Positions 35,299 to 43,950 of a stretch of 64,000 nt of DNA are shown one piece after another (the first letter of the stretch is position 1; each line of letters begins with the position of its first letter). Origin of the DNA: Gemmatimonadota bacterium (GTDB taxonomy: Bacteria > Gemmatimonadota > Gemmatimonadetes > Longimicrobiales > Gaopeijiaceae). The DNA lies in contig JAJDXS010000083.1 in assembly GCA_022823145.1 (NCBI GenBank), forward strand, positions 173,774-237,773, in the 5' to 3' direction. A model generated the notes under the pieces. The model was not told the DNA's origin. It was given only the letters and a program-made list of their open reading frames with translations, and did not search any database. Position numbers and translations under genes: made by a program.

Positions 35299-35522
35299 AG
35301 CAGACCATAAAAGGAGTTGCGGTCTCAAGCGCAGTGCTGACCACTTTGGTTACTGCGTTGTGGCAAGTAGCCCGACCAGCCGAGATTCGCGCGCAGGAAT
35401 GGGACGAATGCGTGGACTACCACGACATATGCGGAGTGGAAACAACTAGGACGTGCCTGTTTTGGATCTTCTTCTGCCGCATTGATACAGAACTCATCTA
35501 CTTCGGCGAAATACACAACTGA
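35295..35522 (+). CDS. Short secreted four-cysteine peptide 1 (VARP family)
   Basis: 75 residues. A hydrophobic signal segment (GVAVSSAVLTTLVTALWQ) leads to the motif VARPAEIRAQ (25-34), then a 41-residue mature part with C39, C46, C54 and C61 (C-x6-C-x7-C-x6-C) and an aromatic stretch LFWIFF between the last two. The start overlaps the propeller gene stop. It shares the VARP-x4-AQ motif and the four cysteines with the two following genes but little else. Two disulfides are likely. I know of no named family; the arrangement recalls the short NVEALA peptides beside propeller genes in Bacteroidetes. Confidence 0.75.
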   Translation: MKQTIKGVAVSSAVLTTLVTALWQVARPAEIRAQEWDECVDYHDICGVETTRTCLFWIFFCRIDTELIYFGEIHN

Positions 35523-35565
35523 AAATGACAATCGGACTCAGTCATCCGAGGGAGGCAAGGAAACA

Positions 35566-35805
35566 ATGAAGAGGTTAATGCAAAACGTTGCAATGTCAGC
35601 CACTATCGTCACCGTCCTGGTGGCGGCTGTTATGGAGGTAGCCAGGCCGACCGGTGTCCAGGCCCAAAGGGCCGGGCGCTGCACCGGTGATGCGGAGCCG
35701 GTTTGCGCGACCGTAACGACATGTCGTGGCATATGGTGGTGGAAGGAGTGTGCCGAAAGGAGCTTCTACTGGAATCTGGCGCCACCGCCGGCGCCCGTTG
35801 ACTAG
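35566..35805 (+). CDS. Short secreted four-cysteine peptide 2 (VARP family)
   Basis: 79 residues with GGGAGG upstream. Signal segment (MSATIVTVLVAAVMEV) then VARPTGVQAQ (25-34), and a mature part with C39, C47, C53, C62 (C-x7-C-x5-C-x8-C), a tryptophan run RGIWWWKE before the last Cys and a proline-rich end. The conserved leader with a divergent mature part is the pattern of rapidly evolving secreted peptides. It follows peptide 1 after 43 bases. Confidence 0.75.
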   Translation: MKRLMQNVAMSATIVTVLVAAVMEVARPTGVQAQRAGRCTGDAEPVCATVTTCRGIWWWKECAERSFYWNLAPPPAPVD

Positions 35806-35854
35806 GCAGAGCGCTCTAACCCCGACTTACTGATCAGACAGGAGTGCAGTACAG

Positions 35855-36091
35855 ATGAAGAATGGAATCATAACGGTGATCGTTTCCGGACTATTCATGA
35901 TGAGTCTTTTCACGGTAGCGCGACCTCGCGACCTGGCAGCGCAGCCAGGAGACTGTGGATACGGACAGAGGCACTGCCTTTCAGAGGAGGAGTGCGCCGA
36001 CTTTGGCGGCGGCTGGATGGATCCGATCACCAAGTGGTTGTTCGGTTTGGTTTTGGACTCGTGTGTCGAGTACCACTACTACTATCGCTAG
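35855..36091 (+). CDS. Short secreted four-cysteine peptide 3 (VARP family)
   Basis: 78 residues with CAGGAG upstream. Signal segment (GIITVIVSGLFMMSLFT) then VARPRDLAAQ (21-30), and C34, C41, C47, C70 (C-x6-C-x5-C-x22-C), an aromatic segment WMDPITKWLFGLVL and a Tyr-rich end. The first two cysteine spacings match the other peptides; the third is longer. Together the three genes (35295-36091) have visibly lower GC than the surroundings. Confidence 0.75.
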   Translation: MKNGIITVIVSGLFMMSLFTVARPRDLAAQPGDCGYGQRHCLSEEECADFGGGWMDPITKWLFGLVLDSCVEYHYYYR

Positions 36092-36651
36092 AGACACGGA
36101 AACAACCAGAACGACAGCTGCATTCACCGTTCGCAGCCAGACGCCGCTGGTTTGAAGCCGTGTAGTCGGAACACCAAGGCCAAAAATCACGGCAAGAAAT
36201 CACGTAAGTCTAACCAGGACTGCACGATCCGCCATTCTTTCTGCGAAACGGCATCCGACTCGATCCGGTCCCGAGAGCGGGAAAACCGGAATCGATTGGC
36301 GGGAATTCCGGGCATCGTCACACGTCCTGTGAGACCCATTCCCGAGGGCACGGCGGTCCAACAAGGCATCGGGCCGTGCCATCTCGATGGCTCGGTGAGG
36401 ACGAAGGCCCTGTGCTGTCTGGGTCGAACGCCTCGCGACGGGTATCCATAGCTGGGTTGGCCCACTGTGCCATTGACAACGGAATGCCCGGTACCGAGCA
36501 TGGGAGTGCGGTTGGGAGGGCTGCCCCGGCGGTCCATTGAGCCGGTGGGCTCACCCGGCCGCGTTTCTTCTGGAACCGTACCCCATCCGCTTTCCAGTTC
36601 GCCGATCTACCGACACATGGTGGCCGCAGCCGTCGAGAGGCACGAGCAGAG
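36092..36651. other. Gene-poor stretch at the left side of the mobile island
   Basis: 560 bases with no convincing gene. Short open frames here lack ribosome sites and family features. I saw no tRNA, repeat or clear attachment site, but the island boundary probably lies here, because helicase genes of different character begin at 36652. Confidence 0.4.
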
Positions 36652-38808
36652 ATGCCCCAGAATCCATTGAAGCTCGATTCCCACCAGCAGGCATTCGTCA
36701 CAGCGCCGTCCAGCTCCAACCTCAGGCTCCTTGCGCCCGCTGGCTGCGGGAAGACCCTGTGTCTGCTTGCGCGGTGCGAGCAGCTTGCCTTGAAAGCTGC
36801 CGAGTTGGGGAGGAGTCCACCCCGTTTTCTCCTCGTCACGTTCACGCGTGCCGCAACCGTCGAACTTACCGATCGGATCGGAAACCGTACGCAGTTTCCA
36901 TGCCTGAACACCCTCGCCAGCCGGCAGCCTGTCGCCGTTGACATTTCCACGCTGAACGCGTGGGGGTACCGCCGGATCCGCAAGCAGACCTTCTCCCCAC
37001 GACTGCTCAAGAACAAGGCTGATTACCACTTCGCCGTCCTCAACCAACTCCAGCCGGTCTGGCGAAGGCACGAACATGTCGCGGAAGCCATCAAGGCGAA
37101 GAGGAACACGGTCCCCAAGAGGCTCATGGAGATCATCGACGCCTTCAAGTCGCTTGGATTCGATCATACCTGCCACACGAACTTCGCCAGCTTTCGGGCG
37201 CAAGTAGGGCGTTTGGGCGAGCAGGGCCTGACCGTGCGGCTTGACCGGCAGGTCGACGAACTGGCAAGGCTGAACGTCATCGACACGAAGCTCGTCGGTC
37301 AACACGAACTGGCCAAGACCGACCGGAGGCAGCTATACGGTCGTTTCTTCACGTTCTGGCGGGACGCCGTGCGACACCTGAGCGAGAGCGCGACGTTCAC
37401 CTTTGAGGACCAGAAGTACATGGCCTATCTGCATGAACGGCGGGCTGTCGAGCAGGAGTCGTTCCTCTCCGGCGCGGCGGCCTACTCCCACGTTCTCGTT
37501 GACGAGTTCCAGGACATCAACCCACTGGATCTCAGCTTGATCAGGGCAATCGCCGACCGTAGCCGAGCCTCTCTCACCGTCACGGGTGACGACGACCAGG
37601 CCATATTTGAGTGGCGGGGAGCATCGCCGGAGTACATCCTGCGCCCCCATCGGTTTCTGGGCCGCCGCTTCGTCACCCACAAGCTGGGAGTGAACTACAG
37701 GTCCCCGGCCAACATCGTGGACCACTCGCAGCGCCTCATCCGATACAACCGCCGCCGCGAGGCGAAGGCGGTCAGCGCCGCGCAGAATGTGACCGCCCGT
37801 ATCATGGTTCGCAGGATCAGCGACTTCTCCGAGGCCATCGAAGCCGTGCACGGCGTACTGGAACAGGCGTTCTCCGACGGCAGCCGGGTTGCGATCATCG
37901 GTCGCAAGCGGAGCCAGATCATTCCGTTCCAGGTAGACTTCGTTTCCAAGCGAGTGCAGTTCTGCGCCGCCGAGGACCTCCAGGTGTTCCTCAGCAAGAC
38001 GTTCGACGGTCTGCTCGACCTGCTGGACATCAAGACGAGAGCGGCTTCGGCCTCGCAGGGATACGCATCGGTGAAGGACACCTTGGATCTGTGTGACCGG
38101 GTGAAGTGGTATCCGCTCAGCAAGAAGGACAAGAACTCGCTGCACCAACACCTCGCCAGGCACCGCCCGCGCACCTTGCTGGAGGCCGCCAGGGCGCTGC
38201 GGCAATACAGCGGTCCGCTCAAACGCAGGAAGAATGGCACCACGATTGCCGGGGACATGGCCGACGCCATCGAGGAGTTTGTTGCGTGCGGCAGCGTTTC
38301 GGAGACGCTGGAGTCCTTGGGCGAGCGCTTTCAAGGCCTCCACAAGGACTTCGGCAAGGCAGACGACGACATCTTCTTTCTCGATCCGCCATTCGGACGC
38401 CTCGCCGAGTATGCGAAAGGCCATGGAGACGACTACGACAGGTTCGTTTGGGACATCAAGGGGGCGCGCGACGAGCTTGCGGTCGTGCCGAAGTTTCATG
38501 ACGACGATGGTGTTCCCGCAGAGCAGACAAACCTCTTTAAGCGTCCCGTTCACCTCATGACCGCACCAAGGGCGAAGGGCCGTGAGTTCGATTACGTGGT
38601 GCTCCTGGACGTGGTCGATGGGATCTGGCCGATCCGGACCAAGGACCAGACCGAAGCGGAACTGGAAGCGGAGCGGCGGCTGTTCTATGTCGCGTTCACA
38701 CGAACTCGCAAGGAGATCGTGATGCTGGTGAACGACAGCTTGGGCCGCCGGGAAACCAAGCCGTCGCCGTATGTCGAGGAATTGGGAGTCTCACACCACC
38801 CGCGCTAG
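36652..38808 (+). CDS. UvrD/Rep-family superfamily 1 DNA helicase
   Basis: 718 residues. SF1 motifs in order: Walker A APAGCGKTLCLL (~29-40), VTFTRAATVEL (Ia), VLVDEFQDINPLD (II), TGDDDQAIFEWRG (III), VNYRSPANIV (IV), TAPRAKGREFDYVVLLDVV (V) and FYVAFTRTRKEIVML (VI). It should unwind DNA 3' to 5' using ATP. No nuclease domain is visible. It converges with the GHKL-ATPase/helicase gene with a 4-base overlap of the stops. The context is a mobile island, and UvrD-like helicases are frequent partners in phage-defence systems; a defence role here is inference. Confidence 0.9.
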   Translation: MPQNPLKLDSHQQAFVTAPSSSNLRLLAPAGCGKTLCLLARCEQLALKAAELGRSPPRFLLVTFTRAATVELTDRIGNRTQFPCLNTLASRQPVAVDISTLNAWGYRRIRKQTFSPRLLKNKADYHFAVLNQLQPVWRRHEHVAEAIKAKRNTVPKRLMEIIDAFKSLGFDHTCHTNFASFRAQVGRLGEQGLTVRLDRQVDELARLNVIDTKLVGQHELAKTDRRQLYGRFFTFWRDAVRHLSESATFTFEDQKYMAYLHERRAVEQESFLSGAAAYSHVLVDEFQDINPLDLSLIRAIADRSRASLTVTGDDDQAIFEWRGASPEYILRPHRFLGRRFVTHKLGVNYRSPANIVDHSQRLIRYNRRREAKAVSAAQNVTARIMVRRISDFSEAIEAVHGVLEQAFSDGSRVAIIGRKRSQIIPFQVDFVSKRVQFCAAEDLQVFLSKTFDGLLDLLDIKTRAASASQGYASVKDTLDLCDRVKWYPLSKKDKNSLHQHLARHRPRTLLEAARALRQYSGPLKRRKNGTTIAGDMADAIEEFVACGSVSETLESLGERFQGLHKDFGKADDDIFFLDPPFGRLAEYAKGHGDDYDRFVWDIKGARDELAVVPKFHDDDGVPAEQTNLFKRPVHLMTAPRAKGREFDYVVLLDVVDGIWPIRTKDQTEAELEAERRLFYVAFTRTRKEIVMLVNDSLGRRETKPSPYVEELGVSHHPR

Positions 38809-41009
38809 TCGGTGCTCTTCCCCGTCCATCCGACACCGTCGGCCCAAAGCCAATCCAGTTCCGTAAACGCCAACGCACGATCGAATTGCCGGATATTGTC
38901 CCGCACGTTGAGTACGAGGCAGCGGTCGTTTCCGCCGTTTCTCGTTCCCCGCATGCCACGACCGATCATCTGGAAGTAGAGATTGGGACTGAAGACCGGG
39001 CGGGCCACCACGATCAAGCGGGTTCGGGGTGCGTCGAATCCCTCGCGAAAGACGGCGTAATTCACGAGGGCCAAGATGTCGCCATTGCGAAACTCCTCAA
39101 CGACCCGTCTGCGTGTGGCCATCTCGGTCTTGCCGCTAACCGCTCTCGCGCGGATTCCCCGAGCGCTCAGTAGCGAGGCCAAGACACTGGCATGCTCCAC
39201 CGACGTAGCGAATACGAGCGCAGGCCACCCGTCGCTGATGTGATCCAGACATGCCCGGAGGATGCGCCGGGTCCGGTTTGCGTCGTGAGCCAGAATGTGC
39301 TCAGCGCGCGCCGGGAGCCATGGGGCGTCGGCCATCCAAGCCCGCTCGCGGTCATTCGGACTGAAGTCCCCGCCCTCGATCGTGCCGTGGTCAACCTCGG
39401 CAAGAATCCCGTCACCTTGCAGTTCCCTCACGACATCCTCTGGGTCCTGGCTTTGGAAGGCACCGCGATCCAGCCGGTTGTTCCCATAACGTTGCACCAA
39501 CCATGCCGTCTCTTCCTCGTTGTATCCACGGTAGGGGGTGGCTGTAAGACCGATCAGGTAGACCTCCCGGGAACGCTGCCACCGCGTCAAGCCGAGTTCG
39601 CGCATCACGGAAGTGAACGTGCGAGCAATGGACCGGTGCGCCTCATCGAAGACAACCACTCCGATGTCGGCAAGGAAGTGCGCCGCGCCGGCTCCGCGTT
39701 TCAACCTCGTTGCCAGTGTCTGAATCGTTGCCACGATCACATGAGGAGAATCCACGCGTTCTGGGTTCGGTTGGCTACCCCACATGCGCGACACCCGCAG
39801 GGTCTCCGGCGCGCCGATGGCAGACCACACCTGCATCCATGCCTCGACCGCCTGCTCGCAAAGCTCGTCCCTGTCCGCAACCCATAGGACGGTACCTTTG
39901 AATCCGTCCTTGCACATCGCCTCGACCAGCGACTGAACCGCCACGCGAGTCTTCCCCGACCCGGTAGGAAGACCGATCAACCCTCGTCGCGTCGCTGAAT
40001 CCGAGCCGCCCCGCAGAAGCGAGCGCACGTTCTTGGCGATTTTCGCTTGGTAGCTGTGGAGCGGCGGCAACCTGAACGGGCCGTGCACCTCGAGGTAGGA
40101 GTCGCGTCGCTTGCCGCGCTGGCCCGCCCATTCTCGTGTAAAGCCCAAGGAGCGAACGAATTCGCGCGCTGCCGTCGAGCCCGCCCACTGCTTGGGCGGG
40201 TCCAAGTGTTCGAGAGTCCACTTGAATCGCCGTAGCGAATCGGTGTGATGTGTCGCGATCACCGCCTCGGCGACCTGAATGCCGGTGAGCGGCATCCGGC
40301 TCTCTAGGATCGTGAGCGCGGCGTCGCTGAGACCCTTGCGCAGATTGCTCTCGCCCACGGCCCTCAACAACCGCTCCGGATCGGTCACCGCTTCCCGAAC
40401 AGTCGCCCTTCGTTCCTCCACCTCCCGCTCCGTCTGTCTCCGCTGGATGACCTCCAGTTGACCTCGGCTGAGACGCAGAGCCAAGCGGTCGGCGATGAGG
40501 CGCAGCCGTTCGGACTCGCCCTCTACACCAGTGGCGACGTAGATGTCGCCCCCGTGGAGCGCGCATCGGCGTTCCCGGCCCGCAACCGCGATATCGTCGC
40601 AGAGCCGCAGGTTCATTCCCTGCTGGTCGTCGCGGAGATGATCGCGGAGCCCGGGCCACTGGTCGACAAGCGGGACCGGGTCCGCTTCACCCGTGAAGAC
40701 GGGGTCCGGCTCCGCCAACTCGAAGACTTCCCTGAGCTTGTCGGCGTTGGGATGATTCAACAGGGTGTACAGCGCCGCAGTGCTCTTGGGTGGTGATCCC
40801 AAGGCCTCGCGCAATGGTATGGGTCCGCCCTCCGTGACGAGTCGGCCGTGGCGGTGGAGCATGATGATCGCCGGCGAGTCGAAGACGTTTCGTCCGTAAT
40901 AATCCTTCCGAGTCCAGTGCCGCATGGTCCAAGGGCGGTAGGTGGACTGCAACAGCAGCAGGTGATCGCTATACCGCGCTGCGGCCATCGGCGACAGTTG
41001 ACCAAGCAC
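38805..41009 (-). CDS. Superfamily 2 DEAH helicase: C-terminal half of a frameshifted ATPase-helicase
   Basis: About 734 residues readable from a GTG at 41009. The first ~310 residues are of unknown fold. Then LHSYQAK (Q-motif-like), Walker A GLPTGSGKT (346-354), DEAH box VVVFDEAHRS, LIGLTATPYRGY and the C-terminal motif MIGRGMRGTRNG. This is an SF2 restriction-helicase-type motor. The frame links smoothly with the upstream GHKL gene if one base is restored near 41009 (GPLQ then VLGQLSPMAAARYSDHLL). I therefore take it as the second half of one ~1480-residue protein, or as a product made by frameshifting. Confidence 0.85.
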   Translation of the reverse strand: MLGQLSPMAAARYSDHLLLLQSTYRPWTMRHWTRKDYYGRNVFDSPAIIMLHRHGRLVTEGGPIPLREALGSPPKSTAALYTLLNHPNADKLREVFELAEPDPVFTGEADPVPLVDQWPGLRDHLRDDQQGMNLRLCDDIAVAGRERRCALHGGDIYVATGVEGESERLRLIADRLALRLSRGQLEVIQRRQTEREVEERRATVREAVTDPERLLRAVGESNLRKGLSDAALTILESRMPLTGIQVAEAVIATHHTDSLRRFKWTLEHLDPPKQWAGSTAAREFVRSLGFTREWAGQRGKRRDSYLEVHGPFRLPPLHSYQAKIAKNVRSLLRGGSDSATRRGLIGLPTGSGKTRVAVQSLVEAMCKDGFKGTVLWVADRDELCEQAVEAWMQVWSAIGAPETLRVSRMWGSQPNPERVDSPHVIVATIQTLATRLKRGAGAAHFLADIGVVVFDEAHRSIARTFTSVMRELGLTRWQRSREVYLIGLTATPYRGYNEEETAWLVQRYGNNRLDRGAFQSQDPEDVVRELQGDGILAEVDHGTIEGGDFSPNDRERAWMADAPWLPARAEHILAHDANRTRRILRACLDHISDGWPALVFATSVEHASVLASLLSARGIRARAVSGKTEMATRRRVVEEFRNGDILALVNYAVFREGFDAPRTRLIVVARPVFSPNLYFQMIGRGMRGTRNGGNDRCLVLNVRDNIRQFDRALAFTELDWLWADGVGWTGKSTD

Positions 41010-43252
41010 TGAAGCGGCCCGGCACCATCGGTCGACTCGAAGACGAGATGCCCCTCACGCGGCGTGGTCCCGACCTTCGCGCGCGCATGCGCTTGGAACT
41101 CCTCGCGGCAATCTTCCTGGTACGTCCGAAACCAGGGTTCGGCGGAGAGATCCATTTCGCCATGAGGCTCCGATACGACGCCCAAACGGCGCAGCAGGTC
41201 GATGTCGTCGGCGTGCCACCTCGTGTCCACCGTGACTCCAGCATCCTCGCCGCCGCTACCGTCAACGATCGGACCGGGCAAGAGCACAGAGTGGACCGGC
41301 ATCCATTCGCGTGTTAGCGTGCGCACATGTGGAACCTGGACCCGAACCTTCTGCCGGATAATGCGAAGCGCCTGTTGCGACCGGAGTTCGCGGGAGTGCG
41401 CCCAGAACCACACCCATGTGGAGTCGGTCGGATCGGCGTTGCTGTCGAGCGCAATACTGGCGGCGTCCGAGAAACGGCTCTCCGGAGACGCTAGCGTAAT
41501 ACCCAGTTGCCTGAGCGCTGTGCTAGTCTCAGCATCCCGCGCTAGGTCGATGTGGACCTCCGATTGTGATCCCGGATTGTCTGTCCGCGACCCTTCGGGA
41601 TCAGGGAGGAAGACGGATTCGGGATCGGGCGTCTGCATCCTCCCGTTCGCCAAGAGCACGATGCGCCCGAAACCGTCCGGGTTTCCCGGCCTCTGGCTGC
41701 GAGGAATCCGAGCAGCCGTCTTCACTGCGGCCATCGACGCCCTAGCGCGCTCGCGCCGAGGCTGCTTCTTGACGAGCGCCTCCAACCACTCCGCTATCGA
41801 GGCTTGCGGCAGGCTAGGAGACTCGTAGTGAGTCCTCGGCAGGCACTCGAATAGTCGCGCGAGCTTGGCCAGCCGCTCTCGTGTCACAGCGCGATTGTGC
41901 GCCCAGTCCTTGGGGCGACGCGAGTAGGACGCCCATTCGTCGAGAGCCTTCCGGCTCCCCGGTCGGCCGGAGGTCAGGACTCTAGGCGGATAGCGAAGGT
42001 CGCGCAGGCAACGAAGGCGCCCGTCCTGCCCAGGGACGACCGGATTCCGGGCCACCTTGAAAAACAAGCTCGTCCTCAGGCGGTTGCTGTGCTCCGTGTC
42101 TCCCGATTCCGCCCTGCGCGGCAATGCATCGAGGTGCTTTGCCGGATCTTGGACAGTAGCAAGTTCCGAGAGACTCTCCGCGACCATGGCGGCGGCGGCC
42201 TCGATCAACTCGTTGTTGTACGGCCCGTACAGCAGATTCTGCCGGTCTTCGTTCGTCTTCCACGGGGCGTTCAGGATACCCGAGACCAAGCTTGCGGTGC
42301 GGGTCGGGAAGAACGCCCAGAAGTAGCCAGGATCTGAGGGCATTCCCAAGGGAGCGGCCCAGCGGAGCACGCATTCGCGGGCATCGTCGAGCGCTCGGCT
42401 ATCACTTCGCGCACCGTCCGACAAGACATGGCTGCGAGCAAACACTCGCCAGCGCGTCGCGCCGCCCGCATCCGACAGCACATGTTCCTGTTCACGCTTC
42501 TCCACCGAGAATCGACGCAAGAGACCCGTTGGCAGATCCCTCAATGCCAGTGATCGCAAATGGTCTACGAAGAGCAGAAACTGGCCAGGGAAACTCCGAA
42601 TCTGCCCCAGCAGCCTTGGCCGAGCCTCTTCGATAAGGGGAAGCCGGACGATGTTGCACGCCCAGCCCATCAACTCCGCCAGCATCGGGTCGCCATCGCG
42701 ACGTTCCTGCGGATCTATGGGTTCAGGTAGCCGAAGCGTCGGAAACACTGTTGTCCCGGGCGCAACTTCAAGGATGCGACTGCGGGCACTCTTCGGGTCG
42801 AACCGAAACGATCCACTTCGACTGAAGAACTCGGGGGCATCGCTCACTCCCAACACCGACTTGAAACCGAGGCCGAAACGACCGATCTCGTCGGTCCCCC
42901 TCTTGGTAGACATGTGGGAAAACGCGAGGGCCGTTACGCCGTCCTTGTCTAGCGGTTCCCCGTCGTCCGCGCAGTACAGGTGCGATTCGGTCAGCAGGAT
43001 GGCGATTTCACCCCCGCCGGGGTTGCCCGTCAGAGCATCGGCGCCATTCTGGGCCAACTCGAAGAGCTGGCGGTCGGCGTAGCCCCCCCGGGCGGTGTCC
43101 TTCTCGTGGTTCGCGTGCTCCTTCACCAAGTTCGGCTGGCGGCCATATGCCTCAAGCGTCCTTTCTGTGTCGGCGGCGACATGGCGGCCCAGCCTGTCGT
43201 CTGGTCGAGCCCAACGGCAATTGCCGGAACTGGAGCGTCTTTGCGAGGTCAT
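40757..43252 (-). CDS. GHKL (Hsp90/sacsin-like) ATPase: N-terminal half of a frameshifted ATPase-helicase
   Basis: GHKL ATP-binding motifs near the N terminus: QLFELAQNGADAL (N-box, E65, N69, D72), YCADDGEPLDKDGV (G1, ~94-106) and EIGRFGLGFKSVLG (G2, ~122-135), as in sacsin-type ATPases. About 600 residues of unknown sequence follow. After residue ~748 (position ~41009) the sequence turns into obvious out-of-frame peptide (ITCCCCSPPT and an Arg/Ser tail) until a stop at 40757, while the neighbouring frame opens with the helicase. One base loss is the simplest reading. No good ribosome site precedes the ATG at 43252. Confidence 0.8.
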   Translation of the reverse strand: MTSQRRSSSGNCRWARPDDRLGRHVAADTERTLEAYGRQPNLVKEHANHEKDTARGGYADRQLFELAQNGADALTGNPGGGEIAILLTESHLYCADDGEPLDKDGVTALAFSHMSTKRGTDEIGRFGLGFKSVLGVSDAPEFFSRSGSFRFDPKSARSRILEVAPGTTVFPTLRLPEPIDPQERRDGDPMLAELMGWACNIVRLPLIEEARPRLLGQIRSFPGQFLLFVDHLRSLALRDLPTGLLRRFSVEKREQEHVLSDAGGATRWRVFARSHVLSDGARSDSRALDDARECVLRWAAPLGMPSDPGYFWAFFPTRTASLVSGILNAPWKTNEDRQNLLYGPYNNELIEAAAAMVAESLSELATVQDPAKHLDALPRRAESGDTEHSNRLRTSLFFKVARNPVVPGQDGRLRCLRDLRYPPRVLTSGRPGSRKALDEWASYSRRPKDWAHNRAVTRERLAKLARLFECLPRTHYESPSLPQASIAEWLEALVKKQPRRERARASMAAVKTAARIPRSQRPGNPDGFGRIVLLANGRMQTPDPESVFLPDPEGSRTDNPGSQSEVHIDLARDAETSTALRQLGITLASPESRFSDAASIALDSNADPTDSTWVWFWAHSRELRSQQALRIIRQKVRVQVPHVRTLTREWMPVHSVLLPGPIVDGSGGEDAGVTVDTRWHADDIDLLRRLGVVSEPHGEMDLSAEPWFRTYQEDCREEFQAHARAKVGTTPREGHLVFESTDGAGPLQCLVNCRRWPQRGIAITCCCCSPPTALGPCGTGLGRIITDETSSTRRRSSCSTATADSSRRADPYHCARPWDHHPRALRRCTPC

Positions 43253-43550
43253 CGGGGGTTCGACGTTGCGTCCTGGGAGTCGCCGGGCTGCTCACCACAG
43301 CCGCGAGGGCGACGGTTTCGGTTTGACTTGACGGGACGGTGGAAGGTGGCCGTCGCCTGGGACGATTTCAAGCAGCCAAGCATGTCACCGATCCGCCCCG
43401 CGGAGTGACACCACCTAAGCTTGGTGTCTTCACCACGGCGCGTAGGCTGCGGCGGGCGACCGCCATCACCGTTCACCTGACTAGTGGACGAGCTGCTCCG
43501 AGGGGCGGCAATGGACGAGCCGCTGGCAGCGGTGTCGTTCAGCTCGGACA

Positions 43551-43580
43551 CCTTCTGACACGTCCTGAAACGTCCTGAGA
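43551..43580 (+). repeat. Three tandem 10-bp repeats (iteron-like)
   Basis: CCTTCTGACA, CGTCCTGAAA and CGTCCTGAGA follow each other without gap, one helical turn each; the last two share ACGTCCTGA. Such phased short repeats often bind an initiator or regulator. Confidence 0.5.
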
Positions 43581-43719
43581 CAATAGGGTTTTTCCCACCG
43601 GTTGACTTCCCCGCGAACGGTCCTTCACCGTTCGGGCATGGAGAGGCTGGAACACAGGTTCGACGTGCAGGCGAGGGCGCTCCCCAAGCGGGATGAAGAA
43701 CCTGCGTCGAGCCCCCACT

Positions 43720-43759
43720 GGCAACGGGTAGCCGAACGCGGATTCGGCAACCCGTTGCC
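43720..43759. repeat. 40-bp near-perfect palindrome
   Basis: GGCAACGGGT-A-GCCGAA pairs with TTCGGC-A-ACCCGTTGCC across a CGCGGA loop: 16 base pairs with one A/A mismatch. It is followed at 43770-43792 by a second perfect 9-bp hairpin (GTGGGAAAT-GGCCT-ATTTCCCAC) and preceded at 43614-43634 by an 8-bp one (CGAACGGT-CCTTC-ACCGTTCG). Confidence 0.75.
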
Positions 43760-43950
43760 CCGTCGAGACGTGGGAAATGGCCTATTTCCCACTCACTTGC
43801 GCGCCTTGCCGACACCGTGTTTGGGTTCACCCGCATGGAGATTGTGACGAAGCAGATCGAGGTCTCGCCGAGGAGCGTCCCCCGGTGCCGGTGCGTGCCG
43901 GCTCGCGACGGTCCCCCCAGCCAAGAAGGCTCGGAAGAGGGGAACCGACG

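Larger units (their letters stand above)
43253..43950. other. Non-coding region with candidate replication/transfer origin
   Basis: About 700 bases without a gene but full of structure: a GACACC/GGTGTC inverted repeat (43407-43428), three tandem 10-mers, and three further hairpins at 43614-43634, 43720-43759 and 43770-43792. It lies directly upstream of the replication-relaxation gene. Clustered palindromes plus short direct repeats next to such a gene are what an oriT or origin of replication looks like; this function is inference. Confidence 0.5.

Noticed and set aside
36152..36451. 99-residue open frame in the gap before the UvrD gene
   Set aside because: No ribosome site, non-standard start, Arg/Lys-rich sequence without any domain signal.
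40757..41008. C-terminal tail of the GHKL protein as a genuine domain
   Set aside because: The 83-residue tail (CCCC, Arg/Ser runs) is the out-of-frame reading of the helicase start.
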